In this document: piece after piece, positions 24,848-33,919 of the stretch
How positions within the stretch are numbered: the stretch's first letter is position 1
Layout: every line of letters starts with the position of its first letter
Source of the DNA: Bradyrhizobium sp. MOS002
GTDB lineage: Bacteria; Pseudomonadota; Alphaproteobacteria; Rhizobiales; Xanthobacteraceae
Length of the DNA: 64,000 nt
Assembly: GCF_003020115.1 (NCBI RefSeq)
Contig: NZ_PYFX01000013.1
Coordinates: 62,001-126,000, forward strand
Reading direction: 5' to 3'
The notes under the pieces: model-generated
The model's database searches: none
What the model saw: only the letters and a program-made list of their open reading frames with translations
What the model was told of the DNA's origin: nothing
Translations under genes and position numbers: made by a program

Positions 24848-25684
24848 ATGAGCTACCAGCACATCATCGTCGACGAGCCGCGTCCGCGCGTCCGGCGCAT
24901 CACGTTGAACAGGCCGCAGAAGCGCAACGCGCTGAACAATCGCCTGCGCAGCGAAATCTTCGAGGTGCTCGAACAGGCCGATCGCGACGGCGATGTCTCG
25001 ATAACGATCCTGCGCGGCGCAGGGCCCTGCTTCTCCGCGGGCTACGATCTCTCCGCTGACAATCGCGTCGACCAGCCCTATCACTCGGCCTCAGGTCCGG
25101 GCCAGTGGTCGCGCCACGTGGTTGAAGGCTGGTTTAGGATCTGGGATCTTGCCAAGCCCGTGATCGCACAGGTGCACGGCTACTGCCTTGCGGGTGGCAC
25201 CGAGCTCGCCACCGCTTGCGACGTCGTCTACGTCGCCGACGATGCGCAGATAGGCTATCCGCCTGTACGTCTGATGAGCCCGCCCGACATGCAATATCAT
25301 CCCTGGCTGGTCGGCATGCGCCGCGCCATGGAACTGATGCTGACGGGCGATGCGATGTCCGGCCGCGAAGCTGCCGATTGGGGTTACGCGACGCGATCCT
25401 TCCCGCTTGCCGAGCTCGACGAGAAGACGCTCGATTTCGCCGAGCGCGTCGCCAAGGTCCCGGTCGAGCTGCAGCAGCTCAACAAGCGCAGCGTCCATCG
25501 CGCCATGGAAATCATGGGCGCCCGCGCTGCCATTCGCGCCGGCACCGAGATCCAGGCGCTGGCCTTCACCACTGAGGCGAGCAAGGCCTACATGGGCAGT
25601 TTTCGTCGCGACGGCAGTAGCGTAAAAGATCTCCTTGACCAACGCGATACGACGTTCGGGGATTACCGGACGAAGAAGGAGTAG
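24848..25684 (+). CDS. Enoyl-CoA hydratase/isomerase family protein
   Basis: A 278-residue crotonase-fold protein. The oxyanion-hole segments are FSAGYDLS (about residues 60-67) and YCLAGGTELATACD (about 115-128). It should act on an acyl-CoA, but residues matching the classical hydratase Glu pair are not clear, so hydratase, isomerase or hydrolase remain open. The ATG at 24848 follows GGGAGGACC. It lies 360 bases before the ABC importer operon, which contains an acyl-CoA-synthetase-like gene, so a joint role in uptake and CoA-linked breakdown of a carboxylic acid is plausible. Confidence 0.88.
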   Translation: MSYQHIIVDEPRPRVRRITLNRPQKRNALNNRLRSEIFEVLEQADRDGDVSITILRGAGPCFSAGYDLSADNRVDQPYHSASGPGQWSRHVVEGWFRIWDLAKPVIAQVHGYCLAGGTELATACDVVYVADDAQIGYPPVRLMSPPDMQYHPWLVGMRRAMELMLTGDAMSGREAADWGYATRSFPLAELDEKTLDFAERVAKVPVELQQLNKRSVHRAMEIMGARAAIRAGTEIQALAFTTEASKAYMGSFRRDGSSVKDLLDQRDTTFGDYRTKKE

Positions 25685-25708
25685 GGCGAGGGGTTGCCAG
25701 ATGCGGTC

Positions 25709-25830
25709 CGAAGGATGGGTAGAGCGCTTGCGAAATCCATCATTGCGCCTCGTAGACGAAGGGTAGTGGGTTTCGCTTCCGCCTTTGCTCTTCGAGCTAC
25801 GGCGAACAAGCCGCTCTGCCCATCCTATAG
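25709..25830. repeat. Interspersed repeat, GGGTAGAGCG family, copy 1
   Basis: It contains GGATGGGTAGAGCGCTTGCG and, inverted at the other end, CTCTGCCCATCCTA. A related unit sits at 32536-32625. The two copies flank the transport operon. Apart from this repeat I see nothing in the 360-base gap but a possible promoter region for livH. Confidence 0.6.
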
Positions 25831-26043
25831 GCTACGCGCTCATCATAGCGCCTAGACACATTTCCGCTGCGCGCGCTTTAGCCGTATGGGACGAGTCTTG
25901 TGGCAAGGCGCTGCACGAGCCGATTGAGCGCGCCATCTCGTCTCATTCGGTGGTCGCGCCGTCGAATTACTTAGCTGCTTGACTAATAACATCGACCGTC
26001 CTCATATCGAAAAAAATCAGGCGCAACGCGCCATGGGACGGAA

Positions 26044-26916
26044 ATGCTAGATTTCACGCAGCAATTGATTAGCGGCGTCGCGTTGGGGTGCGTCTATGGG
26101 CTGATCGCCCTTGGATTCGTCCTGATCTACAAGGCGACCGAAGTGGTGAATTTTGCGCAGGGCGAGATCATGATGCTCGGCGCCTTCATGTCGGTCACTT
26201 TCGTCACGACGCTCGGGCTGAATTACTGGTTGTCGTTTCTGCTGTGCGTGATCGCCATGGCGATCCTGGGCGCGATTATGGAACGGCTCGTGCTTCGTCC
26301 CATCCTCGGCTATCCGCAATTCTCGATCGTGATGGCGACGATTGGACTTGGGCTCGTGATCCGGGCGCTCGTCGGCATCATCTGGGGCACGGACGATCTG
26401 CGGATCGAGACGCCTTTCACCGACGGCGTGTTCACGATCGGCAAGCTCGTCATCGCCTGGGACGCGCTCTCCATCATCATTGCGACGGTGCTGCTCTGCG
26501 CCGCGCTCTACGCCTTCTTCCGCTATACGCGGATCGGCATCGCGATGCAGGCGACGTCGCAGAACATGCTCGCGGCCTATTACATGGGCATTCCGGTCAA
26601 GCGGATGTTCTCGCTGATCTGGAGCCTCTCCGCCATGGTCGCGTGCGCCGCCGGGATCCTGCTGGCGCCTATCACGCTGATCCACGCGAATCTCGGTTTT
26701 CTTGGCATCAAGGCATTCCCCGCGGCCGTGCTCGGAGGCTTCGGCTCGATTCCCGGGGCGGTCGCCGGCGGCATCACCATCGGCATCGTCGAATCGCTGT
26801 CCGGCTTCTATCTGCCGGAGGGATTCAAAGACGTTGCGGCCTATGTCGTCCTGCTCGCGGTGCTGCTGTGGAAGCCGCAGGGCCTGTTCGGCCTCAACGC
26901 CGCCAAGAAGGTGTAA
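26044..26916 (+). CDS. Branched-chain amino-acid-type ABC transporter permease (LivH family)
   Basis: A 290-residue inner-membrane permease with about eight helices. It begins LDFTQQLISGVALGCVYGLI and has the LivH signatures NFAQGEIMMLGAF and, near the end, LGGFGSIPGAVAGGITIGI. With LivM it forms the channel of a HAAT-family importer. The importers of this class in rhizobia carry amino acids, aromatic acids, urea and other compounds; the ligand is not evident. It is the first gene of a six-gene operon. Confidence 0.93.
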   Translation: MLDFTQQLISGVALGCVYGLIALGFVLIYKATEVVNFAQGEIMMLGAFMSVTFVTTLGLNYWLSFLLCVIAMAILGAIMERLVLRPILGYPQFSIVMATIGLGLVIRALVGIIWGTDDLRIETPFTDGVFTIGKLVIAWDALSIIIATVLLCAALYAFFRYTRIGIAMQATSQNMLAAYYMGIPVKRMFSLIWSLSAMVACAAGILLAPITLIHANLGFLGIKAFPAAVLGGFGSIPGAVAGGITIGIVESLSGFYLPEGFKDVAAYVVLLAVLLWKPQGLFGLNAAKKV

Positions 26917-26919
26917 GGC

Positions 26920-28062
26920 ATGGCGCACCATGTCCGCACCGGTTACGGCGACAGCGATCCGCTGTTCCTTTCGAAGGCCGCAGTGTTCTGGTACGCTGTT
27001 CTGCTCGCAGGGCTGATTGCCGCGCCCTACGTGATCGAACCCTATTATCTCAGCCAGCTCGTGTTCATCATGATCTACGCCATCGTCGGCGTGGCGCTGA
27101 ATATTCTGTCAGGGCAGGCCGGGCAGGTCTCGATCGGTCACGCCGCCTTTCTCGCGATCGGCGCCTATTTCACCGCAGTTGCGCAGAAGCACGGCGTTCC
27201 GCTGGTGCTCTATCTCCCGCTCGCCGGTGTTTTCACGGGGATCGCGGGCTATCTGGTCGGGCTGCCCGCGCTTCGCTTGCACGGAATCTATCTCGCCATT
27301 GCCACGCTGGCCTTTGCCTTCATCGTCGAGGAGATCATTGCGCGATGGGAAAGCGTCACCCATGGCAACGAAGGCCTGATGTTGCCTCCACCGTCCCTGT
27401 TCGGCTGGAAGCTCGGCACGGAAGGCTTCTACTACCTCTGTCTGCTGGTCACCGTGCTGGTGATCCTCGCCGCCATCAACATCATCCGGTCCTCGACCGG
27501 ACGCTCCTTCATGGCGATCCGGGATTCCGAGACCGCCGCGCGCAGCATGGGCATCGACACCGCCAGCTACAAGACCACCGCCTTCGCGCTGTCGGCTGGC
27601 ATCACGGGGATCGCGGGGGCTCTCTATGCGCACAAGATGTCGTTCATCTCGCCGGAGATGTTCAGCCTGGCCGTCTCGATCGATTTCGTCATGATCATCA
27701 TCATCGGCGGGCTGGTGAGCCTCCGGGGCGCGGTGTTCGGCGCGATCTTCATGATCATGGCCGATCCGTTGCTGATCATCCTCAAGGACAAGGTTCCGGT
27801 GTGGACCGACGCCATGATGCACGGACTGTTCCTGCCTGACACCGTGACCCAGGCCGTTCAGGCCGGCGTCCTGCGCGTGGTCAACGCCCCCGGCCTGAAG
27901 TCGCTGATCTTCGGCATCATCATCATCGTCTTCATCATCTATGAGCCGATGGGCCTCGACGGCCGCTGGCAGCGCGTGAAGGCCTATTTCAAGCAGTTTC
28001 CGCTGGCGCGCCAACGCAGCGCGCGCCCACCCCGCATGTTCCTGAAATCCGAGCGCCGATGA
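26920..28062 (+). CDS. Branched-chain amino-acid-type ABC transporter permease (LivM family)
   Basis: A 380-residue permease with the LivM core: LSGQAGQVSIGHAAFLAIGAY near residue 65, LPALRLHGIYLAIATLAFAF near 117, and GGLVSLRGAVFGAIF near 263. A basic C-terminal tail is probably cytoplasmic. Only three bases separate it from LivH, and its stop overlaps the LivG start by four bases (ATGA), so translation is coupled. Confidence 0.94.
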   Translation: MAHHVRTGYGDSDPLFLSKAAVFWYAVLLAGLIAAPYVIEPYYLSQLVFIMIYAIVGVALNILSGQAGQVSIGHAAFLAIGAYFTAVAQKHGVPLVLYLPLAGVFTGIAGYLVGLPALRLHGIYLAIATLAFAFIVEEIIARWESVTHGNEGLMLPPPSLFGWKLGTEGFYYLCLLVTVLVILAAINIIRSSTGRSFMAIRDSETAARSMGIDTASYKTTAFALSAGITGIAGALYAHKMSFISPEMFSLAVSIDFVMIIIIGGLVSLRGAVFGAIFMIMADPLLIILKDKVPVWTDAMMHGLFLPDTVTQAVQAGVLRVVNAPGLKSLIFGIIIIVFIIYEPMGLDGRWQRVKAYFKQFPLARQRSARPPRMFLKSERR

Positions 28063-28817
28063 GCTTCTTCGATGTCAAGAACCTGACGGTGAAGTTCGGC
28101 GGTCTCACGGCCGTGGACAACGTCTCGTTCGGGATCAACGAGGGCGAGGTCTTCACTATCATCGGCCCGAATGGAGCGGGCAAGACCACGCTGTTCAACC
28201 TCATCAGCCGGCTCTACACGCCGAGCGCGGGCCAGATCATCTTCCGCGACGAGGACGTCACGCGGCTTTCGGCGCAGCAGATCGCCGGACGTGGCATCGC
28301 GCGCACGTTCCAGAACATCGAGCTGTTCGAGAGCGCCTCCACCTTGCAAAACCTTCTGGTCGGCCGCCACCGCCATTCGACCACGCGGGCTTGGCAGGAC
28401 ATTCTCCGCACGAAGAAGGTTCGCACGGAGGAAGTTGCGCACCGTCGCGCGGCCGAGGAGGTGATGGACGTGTTGCGGCTGCAAAGATACCGCGACACCA
28501 CGATCGGCGCGCTTCCCTATGGCGTCCGCAAGGTGATCGAGGTTGCTCGCGCGCTGTGTGTCGGTCCGACGCTGCTGCTGCTCGATGAGCCATCGTCCGG
28601 CCTCAACGTCGAGGAAACCAATGCGATGGCGGAGTGGATCCTGGAGATCAACCGCCGTCTCCGCGTCACCGTGCTGATGGTCGAGCACGACATGTCGCTG
28701 GTCACCCGCGTCTCCAACCGCGTGCTCGCGCTGAACTACGGGAAGATGATGGCGCTCGGCACGGCCGCGGAGGTCCAGGGTCACCCCGACGTCATTGCGG
28801 CCTATCTCGGGACATGA
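28059..28817 (+). CDS. ABC transporter ATP-binding protein (LivG family)
   Basis: A 252-residue ATPase. Walker A GPNGAGKTTLFNL is near residues 37-49, Walker B LLLLDEPSSGLN near 170, and the LivG-type insertion between. The signature region reads LPYGVRKVIEVARAL, in place of the LSGGQ form, as is normal for LivG-type subunits. It powers the importer with LivF. It overlaps both neighbours by four bases. Confidence 0.95.
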   Translation: MSFFDVKNLTVKFGGLTAVDNVSFGINEGEVFTIIGPNGAGKTTLFNLISRLYTPSAGQIIFRDEDVTRLSAQQIAGRGIARTFQNIELFESASTLQNLLVGRHRHSTTRAWQDILRTKKVRTEEVAHRRAAEEVMDVLRLQRYRDTTIGALPYGVRKVIEVARALCVGPTLLLLDEPSSGLNVEETNAMAEWILEINRRLRVTVLMVEHDMSLVTRVSNRVLALNYGKMMALGTAAEVQGHPDVIAAYLGT

Positions 28818-29569
28818 CGATGGACACGCAACCGATCCTTCGTCTCGCCAATGTCGAGAGCACCTACGGGCCGATCACCGCGATCCGCGGCATCAGCCTC
28901 GATCTGATGCAGGGGCAGATCGTCACCGTGCTCGGCGCCAACGGGGCCGGCAAGACCAGTATTCTCAAGACCATCTCCGGCGTGCTCGATCCCGTGAAGG
29001 GAACGGTCGAGTTCGAGGGGCGCAAGATCCGCTCGATGGAGCCGGACAAGGTGGTCCGGCTCGGCATCAGCCACGTGCCCGAGGGACGCGAGGTGTTTCC
29101 GTTCCTTTCCGTGCGCGACAATCTGCGGATGGGCGCCTACATCCGCAAGGACAGCAAGACCATCGCCAGTGATCTGGAGAAGGTGTTCGACTATTTTCCG
29201 GTGCTGCGCGAACGGCAAAATCAGATCGCGGGCCAGCTCTCCGGCGGCCAGCAGCAGATGCTGGCAATCAGCCGGGCCCTGATGAGCCGCCCGAAAGTGC
29301 TGCTGCTGGATGAGCCGTCGCTCGGGCTATCTCCGTTGCTGGTGAAGGAGATCTTCACGATCATCCGCCGGCTCAATGCGGAAGAGGGCGTCTCGATCCT
29401 GCTGGTCGAGCAGAACGCCAAGATGGCGCTGGAGACGGCGCACTACGGCTACGTGCTCGAGGTCGGTCGCGTCGTGATGCACGACACCTGCGCCAATCTG
29501 CTCCAGTCGGACCAGGTCCGCGAATTCTATCTGGGTATGCACAGTGAAGGTGGTCATGGCGGGCGCTGA
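28814..29569 (+). CDS. ABC transporter ATP-binding protein (LivF family)
   Basis: A 251-residue ATPase. Walker A GANGAGKTSILKT, signature LSGGQQQMLAISRAL and Walker B VLLLDEPSLGLSPLL are all intact. ATG at 28814 overlaps the LivG stop (ATGA); the reading frame is open much further upstream but only as a shadow of LivG. Its end overlaps the next gene by 14 bases. Confidence 0.95.
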   Translation: MTMDTQPILRLANVESTYGPITAIRGISLDLMQGQIVTVLGANGAGKTSILKTISGVLDPVKGTVEFEGRKIRSMEPDKVVRLGISHVPEGREVFPFLSVRDNLRMGAYIRKDSKTIASDLEKVFDYFPVLRERQNQIAGQLSGGQQQMLAISRALMSRPKVLLLDEPSLGLSPLLVKEIFTIIRRLNAEEGVSILLVEQNAKMALETAHYGYVLEVGRVVMHDTCANLLQSDQVREFYLGMHSEGGHGGR

Positions 29570-31247
29570 AAACGAGGCACTCTCGGCACGTCTTGCCGCG
29601 GCCCTCGCGGCGCACGGCGCGGCGACCGTCATGCGTTCGAAGCGTTACGGGCTCTGGCAGCCACTCAGCGGCACGGAGACCGCGACGCGTATCGCCGCGA
29701 TCGCGCGCGGCCTCCGCGCGGTCGGTTTGCCGGACAACGGCGTCGCGGCCATCTGCGGTGACACCTGTGCGGATTGGGTGCTCGCCGATCTAGGCATCAT
29801 GGGCGCCGGCGGCATTTCGGCGGGTCTCGACGCGGACGCCAACGGTGAGGAGCTGGCGCGGCTGGTCAATCTGTTTGAGGTCACCTTTCTGTTCGTCGCC
29901 GGCGACGCGCATCTGCACCGGGCGCTCGGCATCCGGGATCGCTGCCCGGGATTACGGCTGATCGTCGTCATGCACGAGCAGTGGGACGACGGCGCGCGCG
30001 TGGACCATGTGATGACGCTGGCGGAGCTACAGGCCCGCGGCGCGAGCGCCGAGACGCTTCCTGCGCCTGCCGCGGTCGCGATCACCGCGATCCTGATGAC
30101 ATCGGGCGTTACGGCGCCGGCGCGTGGAGCCCTGCTCACGCAGGCCGCACTTGGCCGGCAGGCGGCGCGGGCCGCCAGTGAACTGCAACTGAGCGCGCGC
30201 GACGAGCGCCTGTCGTTGACGCCGCTGCATCATGTGATGGAGCGCGTGGTCGGCGTCTACGCCTCGCTGCTTGCGGGCTGTATCATCAATTTTCCCGAGA
30301 GCCGCGAGACCGTGCTCGCCGATCTCAGGGAATTGCAGCCGACCGTCGTGCAAGCGCCGCCACGCCTGTGGGCGAAGCTGAAGTCCGCTGTCGAACTCGC
30401 TGCGGCGGAGGCAACGAAGTTTCAGCGCCGCATGGTCGCCCTGGCCGTGAAGCCCGGAAGCGCCGGGCCGAACCTCATTCTCGATGCTCTGGTCCTGACG
30501 CCGGTCCGCACACGTCTCGGTCTGTCGCGGGCACGACTGTGCCTCACGACCGGCGCACCGGCGCGCGCCGATGTCGGGGCCTGGTTCGCGGCGATCCGGC
30601 GGCCGCTCACCGATGCCTACGGCCAGGCCGAGTCCGGCGGGGCCGTGTCGTTGGTTTCGCATCGCGGCACGTCCAGAACACTCGATGGCGCGAGGCTGGA
30701 GACGCTGGCATCGGGCGAAATCCGGCTAAGGTCCGATACGCTGTTTGTCGGCTACGCCGGTGAGACTGCGAACGCGGTCCGCGACGGCTGGTGGCAAAGC
30801 GGCGATGTCGTCCATGCCGGCCAGCCGCATCCCGCGGGACGTGTCGCGGATCAGCTCGACAGCGGCGCCGCATCGCTCAGAAGCGAAGCCGATCTCGTGA
30901 CATCGCCCTACGTCGCCGATGCGTTCCTGCATCGCGATGACGAGGGGAGGGTGATCGCTGCGGTGTTGATGGACGCTGATTCGGTCATCAAGTTCGCACA
31001 AGACAACAGCATTCCATTCACGCACTTCCTCAGCCTTTGCCGCTCCGACGACATCCGCGCACTGATCGGTCGGGTGATCGCGCAGACCAATGCGAAGGCG
31101 CCCATGAAAATCGACGGTTTCAGCTTGATCGAGCGTTCGCTCGGTCCTGGCGACCCCGAGATGAGCGCCATGCTCGTGCTGCGTAGACGATTGCTGCGTC
31201 CTAAAGAACATTCCATGACAGCAAGCGCCATTTCACAGAGCGCCTAA
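29556..31247 (+). CDS. AMP-binding (acyl-CoA synthetase-like) protein, probably inactive or altered
   Basis: A 563-residue member of the adenylating superfamily, of the long-chain acyl-CoA synthetase group often found inside rhizobial liv-type operons. Key motifs are altered. The P-loop, usually TSGTTGxPKG, reads TSGVTAPARGALL. The DAYGQAESGG motif and DGWWQSGDVV are kept. The late motif that normally gives the catalytic lysine (TPTLKxRR) reads SAMLVLRRR, with Val at the lysine position. ATG at 29556, inside the LivF end, has GAAGG upstream. Activity as a ligase is therefore doubtful; a regulatory or binding role is possible. Confidence 0.82.
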   Translation: MAGAENEALSARLAAALAAHGAATVMRSKRYGLWQPLSGTETATRIAAIARGLRAVGLPDNGVAAICGDTCADWVLADLGIMGAGGISAGLDADANGEELARLVNLFEVTFLFVAGDAHLHRALGIRDRCPGLRLIVVMHEQWDDGARVDHVMTLAELQARGASAETLPAPAAVAITAILMTSGVTAPARGALLTQAALGRQAARAASELQLSARDERLSLTPLHHVMERVVGVYASLLAGCIINFPESRETVLADLRELQPTVVQAPPRLWAKLKSAVELAAAEATKFQRRMVALAVKPGSAGPNLILDALVLTPVRTRLGLSRARLCLTTGAPARADVGAWFAAIRRPLTDAYGQAESGGAVSLVSHRGTSRTLDGARLETLASGEIRLRSDTLFVGYAGETANAVRDGWWQSGDVVHAGQPHPAGRVADQLDSGAASLRSEADLVTSPYVADAFLHRDDEGRVIAAVLMDADSVIKFAQDNSIPFTHFLSLCRSDDIRALIGRVIAQTNAKAPMKIDGFSLIERSLGPGDPEMSAMLVLRRRLLRPKEHSMTASAISQSA

Positions 31248-31270
31248 CCGAAAGCCCAGGGAGGTATACG

Positions 31271-32476
31271 ATGACGTCACGTTTCCTTTTGTCAGCCGCG
31301 ATCGTCGCGCTCACGGGATTGGCCGCGCAGCCCGCGCTCGCACAGTTTAAGACGCAGGGCGTCACCGACACGGAGATCGTGATCGGCACGCATATGGACC
31401 TCTCCGGGCCGATCAAGTCGTGGGGCGTTCCTGCTTCGTCGGGCATGAAGCTCGCAGTCGAGCAGATCAATGCCGCGGGCGGCATCAACGGCCGAAAGAT
31501 CAAGCTCATTCTAGAAGACGACAGCTACGATCCGAAGAAGGCCGTGCTGCAGACGCAGAAGCTAATCGAGCTCGACAAGGCATTCTCGATCGTGTCCGCG
31601 ATGGGCTCGGCCACGACGCTGGCGCCGATGCCGCTGGTGCAGGGCGCCGGCCTGACCCATCTGTTCCCAATCACGGCCGCCGAATTCACCTTCAAGATGG
31701 ATCCGGCCAAGCCCGAGGACAGGCTGAAGTTCAACATGTTCAGCCCCTATTACGACACGATGCGCCTCGGCATCAAATACGTGATGGAGAAGAACGGCAT
31801 CAAGAAGCCATGCATCGTCTATCAGGACGACGAGATGGGGAAGAATTTCACCGATGCCTATTCCGATCAGCTCAAGGATTTGAAGGTGCCCGAGGCCACC
31901 CGCGTGTCGTTCAAGCGCGGTGCGACGGACTTCAACTCGCAGGTTGCGCGCATGAAGGCGGACGGCTGCGATCTTGTTGCGCTCGGCTCCGTGGTCCGCG
32001 AGTCCGTCGGCATCGTCACTGCCGCCAAGAAGCTCGGTTGGACACCGCTTTACGTGGTGTCGTCGCCGAGCTACGTGCCTGACCTGCACGATCTCGGCAA
32101 GGACGCCACCGAAGGCATTTTCGGCGTCGGCCAGACCGAGATTTTCTATCCCGATACGGCGACGGGCAAGGTGAAGGAATTCATCGAAGCCTACCGCAAG
32201 ATGTTCGGCATCGATCCCAATTTGCAATCGACCTCGGGGTATGACGGCGCCATGGCGTTCGCGTTCTATGCCGGCCTCGCGGGCAAGAACCTGACGACGG
32301 ATTCTCTCATCGGGGCGATGGAATCCGGCAAGGTCTTCGAAGACATCTTCGGCGGCGCGCCCGTGTCCTTCTCCAGGGACAATCATCTCGGCGTGTCCGC
32401 CGCGACCATCGGCCAGATCAAGAACGGCCGCTGGGTGACGATCGCAAAGAATCAGTCGTACAAGAACGAGAAGTAG
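31271..32476 (+). CDS. ABC transporter substrate-binding protein (LivJ/HAAT family)
   Basis: A 401-residue periplasmic protein. The signal peptide MTSRFLLSAAIVALTGLAAQ ends at ALA. The mature part opens VTDTEIVIGTHMDLSGPIKS and contains AVEQINAAGGINGRKIKLI, both typical of type I periplasmic binding proteins of liv-like importers. GGGAGG precedes its ATG. It ends the operon, directly before an inverted repeat. High expression relative to the permeases is usual and would fit the separate ribosome site. Confidence 0.95.
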   Translation: MTSRFLLSAAIVALTGLAAQPALAQFKTQGVTDTEIVIGTHMDLSGPIKSWGVPASSGMKLAVEQINAAGGINGRKIKLILEDDSYDPKKAVLQTQKLIELDKAFSIVSAMGSATTLAPMPLVQGAGLTHLFPITAAEFTFKMDPAKPEDRLKFNMFSPYYDTMRLGIKYVMEKNGIKKPCIVYQDDEMGKNFTDAYSDQLKDLKVPEATRVSFKRGATDFNSQVARMKADGCDLVALGSVVRESVGIVTAAKKLGWTPLYVVSSPSYVPDLHDLGKDATEGIFGVGQTEIFYPDTATGKVKEFIEAYRKMFGIDPNLQSTSGYDGAMAFAFYAGLAGKNLTTDSLIGAMESGKVFEDIFGGAPVSFSRDNHLGVSAATIGQIKNGRWVTIAKNQSYKNEK

Positions 32477-32490
32477 ACGGTTGAGAATGA

Positions 32491-32520
32491 CGGCGATGCC
32501 TGAGCTGCGGGGCATCGCCG
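32491..32520 (+). terminator. Perfect inverted repeat after the transport operon
   Basis: CGGCGATGCC and GGCATCGCCG form a perfect ten-base stem with a ten-base loop, 14 bases after the binding-protein stop. There is no uridine run, so it may end transcription weakly or protect the mRNA 3' end. Confidence 0.55.
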
Positions 32521-32535
32521 GTCGAGCTTAGTAGT

Positions 32536-32625
32536 CGTAGAGTGGTAGAGCACTTGCGAAGCCCATCCTACTTCCGCGAGGGTATGAGCGATAGGTTTCG
32601 CTGCGCTCTACCGATCCTACGGCCG
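32536..32625. repeat. Interspersed repeat, GGGTAGAGCG family, copy 2
   Basis: It carries GTGGTAGAGCACTTGCGAAG, CCCATCCTAC and TTTCGCTGCGCTCTACCGAT, matching the unit at 25709-25830 in part. Its ends are inverted relative to each other. Confidence 0.6.
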
Positions 32626-33020
32626 TCAGGAATTGTGCTGATACCTTCTTAGTCCTCATCCACCGGAATCACCGTTTCCATGATGTACCGCGACCGCGAG
32701 GCAGGAACACCGCGAGGCTGCTAGATCTTCAGGCTTGTCCCAATAACCGACGGGCATTTCTTTTTCCGCAAAGCGCTTGCGAAAGTCCCCTGACGTGACG
32801 AACTCCCTCGGATAATATGAGGAACTCGAGCACTTTCCCGGATGGCAATCTTTGTGATCTAAACGATTTACCTGGTCTTTGTATGTCGGTCGGCCCGCAG
32901 CGCCGGCAGATGCTGTTCCATCGAAGGCCGAGCTCCTTGGAGTGACACGCTAACCGCCCGCCGATGGGATTGCACTCGCCGCCCGCCGAGTTTTCCTGTT
33001 CGACGGGGCTAGACTCTTGT
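32626..33020. other. Gene-free stretch before the SOS operon
   Basis: No supported gene. On the minus strand a stop-free stretch near 32660-32870 reads protein-like (for example YYPREFVTSGDFRKRF) but has no start or recognisable domain; it may be a remnant. Confidence 0.4.
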
Positions 33021-33035
33021 GTTCTTGTTATGTTC
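33021..33035 (+). promoter_or_regulatory. LexA box (GTTC-N7-GTTC)
   Basis: GTTCTTGTTATGTTC is a perfect match to the alphaproteobacterial LexA operator GTTC-N7-GTTC. It ends eight bases before the ATG of the first gene of an operon whose third gene is an SOS-response-associated peptidase, which strongly supports function. Confidence 0.88.
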
Positions 33036-33043
33036 TATGAGGC

Positions 33044-33454
33044 ATGACCGACCGCCCCGCAAGCTGGCGCATGCCAACCCGCAAGCAGATGGACAGGATA
33101 GCCTCTGCCGGCGGCAGAAGGGCGGCACCGGCACGCGGATTGGCTCCGGAAGACGATCTGCCGCCCGAATACTGGCAGGCGCTTCTTGGCGATGCTCGCG
33201 TCCATCGCAATTCCTCCAGCCCCAGGCCGTCCGAATGCCAGCTGCGGTTAGGTCAAATTCCGGCGCATCTACTGCGGGTTGGCTGCCGCCGGTGCGGCCG
33301 GACCGTTGAGATCCAGAAGATCGATGCCACTCGCCTGTACGGTCTGGATGCGATCTGGAGGGATGTCGGGCAGCGCCTGCTGGACGGCACGTGTTCACAG
33401 CGGACCGGGCGACACGAGGAAGACGGCTGCTGGCCCTCGTACGACGCGCCGTAG
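33044..33454 (+). CDS. Conserved rhizobial hypothetical protein, zinc-ribbon-like (SOS operon gene 1)
   Basis: A 136-residue protein, unnamed. It has LPPEYWQALLGDA, then CRRCGRTVEIQKIDATRLYG, DVGQRLLDGTC and RTGRHEEDGCWP. The CxxC pair and later cysteines suggest a metal site. I know similar proteins as hypothetical in many Rhizobiales, often near SOS-peptidase genes, but no function. ATG at 33044 lies directly behind the LexA box with ATGAGG as ribosome site. It begins a tight three-gene operon. Confidence 0.75.
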   Translation: MTDRPASWRMPTRKQMDRIASAGGRRAAPARGLAPEDDLPPEYWQALLGDARVHRNSSSPRPSECQLRLGQIPAHLLRVGCRRCGRTVEIQKIDATRLYGLDAIWRDVGQRLLDGTCSQRTGRHEEDGCWPSYDAP

Positions 33455-33467
33455 CCGGTGGACGTCC

Positions 33468-33917
33468 ATGGCCCTCAAGCACCACCCAACGCCCCTCTCC
33501 GGAGGAGACCGCAAGGCCCTCGCCAAGGAGCTCGGACGCGCGCGCGCGATGACGACGATCCTCGCGGTCCAGTCCTCCGAGGCTCGGGCCAAGGGTGAGG
33601 CCTTGATCCGGCAAGCCGACAAGCTTCTTTGCGAGTCGGTCAACGAACGCTGGTGGTCGGACGGTGGCCCCCTCGATCCGTCGCCAACGATCGACCAGGC
33701 CATCAACGGTGGCTATAGCTGGCTGCAGATCGAATGCTCGCGCTGCAAGGCCGCTCGCGACGTCGACCTCGCGACCCTCGCCCACCCATCGACGACGTTC
33801 GTGCATGACTTGGCGAGCCGCCTGCGCTGCCGGAAGTGCGCGAAAGCCGGGAAGCGCCCAGGAGCTACCCTTCTGCAGCTGGCGCAGCGGGCCCGCCATC
33901 CGGATCCGGAGACCTGA
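33468..33917 (+). CDS. Conserved rhizobial hypothetical protein with paired CxxC motifs (SOS operon gene 2)
   Basis: A 149-residue protein, unnamed. The N-terminal half is helical and charged; the C-terminal half has IECSRCKAARDVDL and LASRLRCRKCAKAGKRP, two CxxC knuckles that could bind one zinc. ATG at 33468 is 13 bases after gene 1, and its stop is two bases before the SOS peptidase start. The zinc-finger look and operon position suggest nucleic acid binding in DNA damage, which is inference. Confidence 0.75.
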   Translation: MALKHHPTPLSGGDRKALAKELGRARAMTTILAVQSSEARAKGEALIRQADKLLCESVNERWWSDGGPLDPSPTIDQAINGGYSWLQIECSRCKAARDVDLATLAHPSTTFVHDLASRLRCRKCAKAGKRPGATLLQLAQRARHPDPET

Positions 33918-33919
33918 CC

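Noticed and set aside
24169..24849. A 226-codon minus-strand frame
   Set aside because: It covers the UBP zinc-finger gene in antisense, is Arg-rich and shows no family features; the plus-strand gene has clear motifs.
26088..27839. A 583-codon plus-strand frame overlapping livH and livM
   Set aside because: It is the shifted-frame shadow of two clear permease genes; composition is Arg-rich and there is no ribosome site.
32660..32870. Stop-free minus-strand stretch with protein-like composition
   Set aside because: No start codon, no recognisable domain and a stop soon after; noted only as possible remnant.
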